From assembly GCA_024123915.1 (NCBI GenBank), contig CP099650.1:744001-808000 (forward strand): a stretch of DNA of 64,000 nt, in the 5' to 3' direction. A program made the translations under genes and the position numbers. Of this stretch, positions 60,666-64,000 are shown in pieces. A model generated the notes under the pieces. It searched no databases. It was not told where the DNA came from and worked only from the letters and a program-made list of their open reading frames with translations. The DNA is from Oxalobacteraceae bacterium OTU3CAMAD1 (GTDB lineage Bacteria > Pseudomonadota > Gammaproteobacteria > Burkholderiales > Burkholderiaceae_D). Within the stretch, counting starts at the first letter, position 1. Each line of letters starts with the position of its first letter.

Positions 60666-60697
60666 GGGCCGCCGCGATGTTGTCATCGTGGCGGCCC
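60666..60697 (-). terminator. Hairpin just after the DUF885 gene
   Basis: GGGCCGCCGCGATG and CATCGTGGCGGCCC (60684-60697) pair around TTGT with one mismatch, seven bases beyond the stop codon of the minus-strand gene. A T-run is weak on that strand. Confidence 0.6.
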
Positions 60698-60703
60698 TTC
60701 CGG

Positions 60704-62509
60704 TTATCGCTGGGACGCGATCCAGCGGTCGACCTTTTCCTCCAGCAAGGCCAGCGGCACGGTACCGTCGCTGAGGACCACTTCATGGAATTTAGGCAGG
60801 CTGAAGCGCTCGCCCAGCGCCTCTTCCGCGCGATGGCGCAGCTCGACGATCTTGAGCGAGCCGATCTTGTAGCCCAGCGCCTGGCCCGGCCACGCCATGT
60901 AGCGCTCGGTTTCTGTCTTGGCGTAATCGTCGTAGCCCAGGGTGTCGCGCATGTACTGGATGCTTTGCTCGCGGGTCCAGCCCTGCGCGTGCATGCCGGT
61001 GTCGACCACCAGGCGGGTGGCGCGCAGCAGCTCGTCGTTCAGGTGGCCGAAGTATTGCGCCGGATCGTCGAACAAACCCATTTCCTTGCCCAGGGTTTCG
61101 GAATACAGCGCCCAGCCTTCGGTGAAGGCGTTGTTGCCGCCGTATTTGCGGAAGTCCGGCAGGTTCAGTTCCTGCATCAGCGCGATGTGGAAGTGATGGC
61201 CCGGCTTACCCTCGTGCAGGAACAGGGTGGTCATGCCGGTGCTGCCGTACTTGGTCGGATCGTTGACCACCGACCAGAACACGCCCGGACGCGAACCGTC
61301 GCCGGCCGGCGCCGTGTAGTGGTCGGACGCGGTGGCGCGGCTCAGTTCAGGCTCCAGGCGCAGGTCCAGTTTGGCCTTGGGCATCAAGGTGAACATCTGC
61401 GGCAGCTTGGTGTCGAGCACGTCGTTCAGCTTATGGAACACGGCTTGCACTTCCTGCTCCGTCTTGAACGGGCGGAACTTGTCCTGCGCGGCGACCCACA
61501 CCGGCAAGCCCTTGGCCGGGCCGTTGTAGCCGAGCTTGGGGCCGAGCTCTGCGAACTGCTGCTGGATGCGCGCCACTTCGCGCAGACCGATGGCGTGGAT
61601 CGCGTCGGGCTTGAGCGTGGTGGTGGTGGCGTTGGCCACGCGCGCCTGATACCAGGCGGCGCCGTCCGGCAGCGCGCCCAGGCCGGTCGAGTTGCGGCAG
61701 GCCGGCAGGTAATCTTTTTCCAGGAAGGTCGCCAGGCGGGCCAGCGCCGGCATGATGTCGTCGCCGACGGTCTTGCTGTAGGCGGCCGTCAGGCGCTGCT
61801 TGTCGGCGTCGCTGAAGCCGGCCGGCAGTTTCTTGATCGGCGTGTAGAAAATGCTGGCTTCCGGCGTGTCGCTGACCAGCTTCTTGAACTGCGGCAGCGC
61901 CGAGACCATGATGGCCTTCGGCTGGGTGATGCCTTTTTTCATGCCTTCGCGCATGTTGGCGATGGCTTGGTCGATCCAGGCCGGCATCTGCGAGATGCGG
62001 CTCAGGTAGGCGTCATATTCCTTGACGGTGGCGATCGGCTGCGACGCCTCGCCGGCTGCGTAGTTGGCCAGCACCACCGGTACGCTGTCCATTTGCGTGA
62101 CCGGCAACAAATGCTCGGGAAAGCGCTCCATGGCCAGCAGGCCGCGCAGTTCGTAGGCGAGGATGTCGAGGTTGAGGCGGTCTTCGGCGTTCAGGTGGGC
62201 GCGCTTGATGGTCTTGAGGCGCTTGCTGAAGTCGCGGTACATTTTGAACTGCAGCGCGCGCTTGCCCGGCGAGATGCTCAGGCCGAGCTGGTCGTCGTAG
62301 CGGTTGTCGCCGTTCTCGGTGGCGCCGATCGGCTCGTAGCGGGCGACGGCGTCGTAGTATTGGTCGGCGATGGCCAGCAGCGCCTGGTGCGCCGGCGTGG
62401 CGCTGACCCGTGGCACGGCGGTCTCCGGGGCCGCGATGCTGTTGCTGATTGGAACGAACACCAGCGCGAGCGCGGCCGCGACGCTGGCAAGACGGGATGC
62501 ATGCTTCAT
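60704..62509 (-). CDS. DUF885-family exported metallopeptidase-like protein
   Basis: A 601-residue protein with a signal peptide (about 1-26, ending SIAA). DUF885 members are zinc peptidase-like: the LFLHEGKPGHHFHIAL motif (HExxPGHH) and the later NNAFTEGWALYSETL supply the expected zinc ligands and Glu. The substrate is unknown; periplasmic peptide turnover is the general inference. The start at ATG 62509 has AGGAAA upstream; the frame also opens at a TTG 18 bases earlier. A terminator hairpin lies at its 3' end. Confidence 0.9.
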   Translation of the reverse strand: MKHASRLASVAAALALVFVPISNSIAAPETAVPRVSATPAHQALLAIADQYYDAVARYEPIGATENGDNRYDDQLGLSISPGKRALQFKMYRDFSKRLKTIKRAHLNAEDRLNLDILAYELRGLLAMERFPEHLLPVTQMDSVPVVLANYAAGEASQPIATVKEYDAYLSRISQMPAWIDQAIANMREGMKKGITQPKAIMVSALPQFKKLVSDTPEASIFYTPIKKLPAGFSDADKQRLTAAYSKTVGDDIMPALARLATFLEKDYLPACRNSTGLGALPDGAAWYQARVANATTTTLKPDAIHAIGLREVARIQQQFAELGPKLGYNGPAKGLPVWVAAQDKFRPFKTEQEVQAVFHKLNDVLDTKLPQMFTLMPKAKLDLRLEPELSRATASDHYTAPAGDGSRPGVFWSVVNDPTKYGSTGMTTLFLHEGKPGHHFHIALMQELNLPDFRKYGGNNAFTEGWALYSETLGKEMGLFDDPAQYFGHLNDELLRATRLVVDTGMHAQGWTREQSIQYMRDTLGYDDYAKTETERYMAWPGQALGYKIGSLKIVELRHRAEEALGERFSLPKFHEVVLSDGTVPLALLEEKVDRWIASQR

Positions 62510-62619
62510 GTTTTGTTTCCTGGTCAATGATAACTCTGGCGGCGACTAGCATAAGGCATAGCGTCGACCGGCCACGAAACAAATTGTATCAAGCCAGATC
62601 AGGAGGGATTCGTCTGAAA

Positions 62620-62717
62620 CACGTAGGGCGGATTAGGCGGAACGCCGTAATCGGCCATGCATGCGCAATCGGCGGCACATGCATGGCCGATTACGCTTCG
62701 CTAATCCGCCCTACGTG
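62620..62717. repeat. R-family inverted repeat, locus 5
   Basis: Two head-to-head R elements with inner arms AATCGGCCATGCATG and CATGCATGGCCGATT, so the hairpin runs further than at locus 2. It lies between the DUF885 and HPP genes, both on the minus strand. Confidence 0.85.
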
Positions 62718-62741
62718 ATTTAGATAACGCTGACAGTGAGG

Positions 62742-63926
62742 TTAAGCAGCCGCTTCCGCGAAGCGGCTCTCATATAACGCCGCCACCAAATCCGATTGCG
62801 TGATGATGCCGGCGAAACGCTGCTCGGCGTCGACCACCGGAATGTGGTGGAAGCCGGAGTCGGCCATCAACGGCACCAGGTCGACGATGGGCGTGTCGAG
62901 CCGCGCCGTGGTGGGGTGGTGCGTCATGATCTGGCCGACCACCTCGGCTTTTTCCGTGTGCGTGACGCCGCTCTTGCGCAGGAAGCGCCGCAGTTGCCGG
63001 CGGATGTCGCCATAGTTATCCAGGCCGCCATGGTCGAGGAAGTCGGTTTGCGTGACGATGCCGATCACCCTGCGCGCGCGGTTGAGCACCGGCAAGGCCG
63101 CCACGTGATGGCGCCGCATCAGCTGCCACGCCTGCTCCAGGTCGGTGCCGAACTCGGCGCTGACGATGTCGCGCGACATGATGTCCTCGCAGTTGATGAT
63201 GCCGAAGCGGCGCTGGTAGGCGCGCTGCTCGGTCTGCATGAACAGCGATTCCAGATCGTCGCGGCTGATGTCGAGCACCTGGTCGTGCTGCTTGAGCACG
63301 GCGTCCAGATCCTCGGGCTTGAAGCCCAGCCGCACCGTCGGCACCGCGTCTTTGGTGCCGTGCGGATTCGGATGGGCGGCTTGCTGCGTGTGCGGATAGC
63401 GGCGCCCGGTCAGGTTGTTGTAGACGATGGCCATGCCCGTCAGCAGCGCGGTGTTGACCAGCACCGTCGTCAGCGCGAATTCAAAACCGGCCGCGTGCAC
63501 GGCGGGGCCGCCTATGACGGTCGTCAACGCCACCGCGCCGCCGGGGGGATGCAGGCAGCGCAGCGCGAACATGGCGGCGATGGCCGCGCCGACGGCCACG
63601 CCGCACAGCATCGGCAGCGGCAACGATATGGCCGAACCCGCGCCCAGCCAGCGCACGCAGGCCGCGCCCACCAGTCCGCTGACGACGTTGCCGCCGATGG
63701 CGGACCAGGGCTGGGCCAGCGGGCTGGCGGGCAGCGCGAACAGCAGCACGGCCGAGGCGCCTACCGGCGCGACCATGAAGATGGTGGCGCTGCTGGGTTC
63801 GAGCAGGAAGTGGCTGAGGATGGCGGTGGCCAGCAGGCCGCACAGGGCGCCGATGGCGGCACGCAGCTGTTCGGCGCCGCTGGCGGTGGTGGGGCTGGGC
63901 AGCCAGCGGTCCAGGAAAGCGCGCAT
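62742..63926 (-). CDS. HPP-family membrane protein with two CBS domains
   Basis: A 394-residue protein. The N-terminal HPP domain (about 20-175) has four to five membrane segments and the name-giving LHPPGGAVALTTVIGG. A linker and two CBS domains follow (about 240-300: EDIMSRDIVSAEFGTDLEQAWQLMRRHHVAALPVL; about 320-385: GQIMTHHPTTARLDTPIVDLVPLMADSGFHHIPVV), which usually bind adenosine nucleotides. Some HPP proteins move nitrite; the role here is unknown. Confidence 0.92.
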   Translation of the reverse strand: MRAFLDRWLPSPTTASGAEQLRAAIGALCGLLATAILSHFLLEPSSATIFMVAPVGASAVLLFALPASPLAQPWSAIGGNVVSGLVGAACVRWLGAGSAISLPLPMLCGVAVGAAIAAMFALRCLHPPGGAVALTTVIGGPAVHAAGFEFALTTVLVNTALLTGMAIVYNNLTGRRYPHTQQAAHPNPHGTKDAVPTVRLGFKPEDLDAVLKQHDQVLDISRDDLESLFMQTEQRAYQRRFGIINCEDIMSRDIVSAEFGTDLEQAWQLMRRHHVAALPVLNRARRVIGIVTQTDFLDHGGLDNYGDIRRQLRRFLRKSGVTHTEKAEVVGQIMTHHPTTARLDTPIVDLVPLMADSGFHHIPVVDAEQRFAGIITQSDLVAALYESRFAEAAA

Positions 63927-64000
63927 GGGGCTTAATGAGTATTTTAAATGAGCATTATCCCATGCCGGGCCGGCTCATGCACGCACGTTGCACCTTATTG

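Overview
The window is a GC-rich chromosomal segment from a beta-proteobacterium. The best guess is the family Oxalobacteraceae (Massilia/Duganella/Janthinobacterium group). The guess rests on the tRNA-Tyr/Gly/Thr - tuf - tRNA-Trp - secE - nusG - rplKAJL - rpoBC order, on protein character throughout, and on a GGGGC-type (JDVT-CTERM-like) C-terminal sorting signal beside a matching CPBP-type protease. No phage, insertion sequence, CRISPR array or rRNA operon was seen. Almost everything is ordinary core or niche-adaptive chromosome.

Layout. 1-2605: activated-methyl cycle (ahcY truncated by the window edge, a small membrane protein, metF). 2686-8155: fau, a soluble lytic transglycosylase, a GST, cca and a GNAT protein. 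8251-15499: the most interesting block, a tightly packed unit of nearly translationally coupled genes. They encode a CPBP-type intramembrane protease (MrtJ-like), a cytochrome c / choice-of-anchor repeat protein ending in a GGGGC sorting tail, a TlpA-like thioredoxin, a DUF4266 lipoprotein, a DUF3570 barrel protein carrying a flavinylation-like motif, ApbE, and DsbD. 15639-21120: aromatic amino-acid catabolism (Lrp/AsnC regulator, hppD, fused indolepyruvate ferredoxin oxidoreductase). 21272-29883: a two-subunit Tat-exported molybdoenzyme, a TonB receptor, an MFS exporter and its divergent LysR regulator. 29943-33297: two exported peptidases. 33412-36909: ttcA, folB, a FolM-like reductase and a MidA-like methyltransferase. 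37027-43742: a J-domain membrane protein, CheW, and an HD-GYP / GGDEF-EAL pair for cyclic-di-GMP. 44017-58134: the tRNA-tuf-secE-nusG-rpl-rpoBC housekeeping cluster with its leader and attenuator hairpins. 58462-63926: a wHTH protein with a degenerate nucleotidyltransferase domain, an orphan 7TM histidine kinase, a DUF885 peptidase-like protein and an HPP/CBS membrane protein.

How the 8-15 kb block may work (inference): the sorted surface protein brings one c-type heme and five domains that each have a cysteine pair. TlpA and DsbD would supply or exchange thiol electrons. ApbE would attach FMN to the DUF3570 barrel, whose motif fits the ApbE target consensus. Together they look like an extracytoplasmic redox module coupled to a dedicated sorting protease.

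Two intergenic palindrome families run through the window: R, with core CACGTAGGGCGGATTAG, and P, with core GGGGTCGTACCCC. Every convergent gene junction long enough to hold one carries exactly one R or P locus, and base differences between copies are matched in the opposite arm. This suggests selection for the hairpin, possibly as bidirectional terminators.
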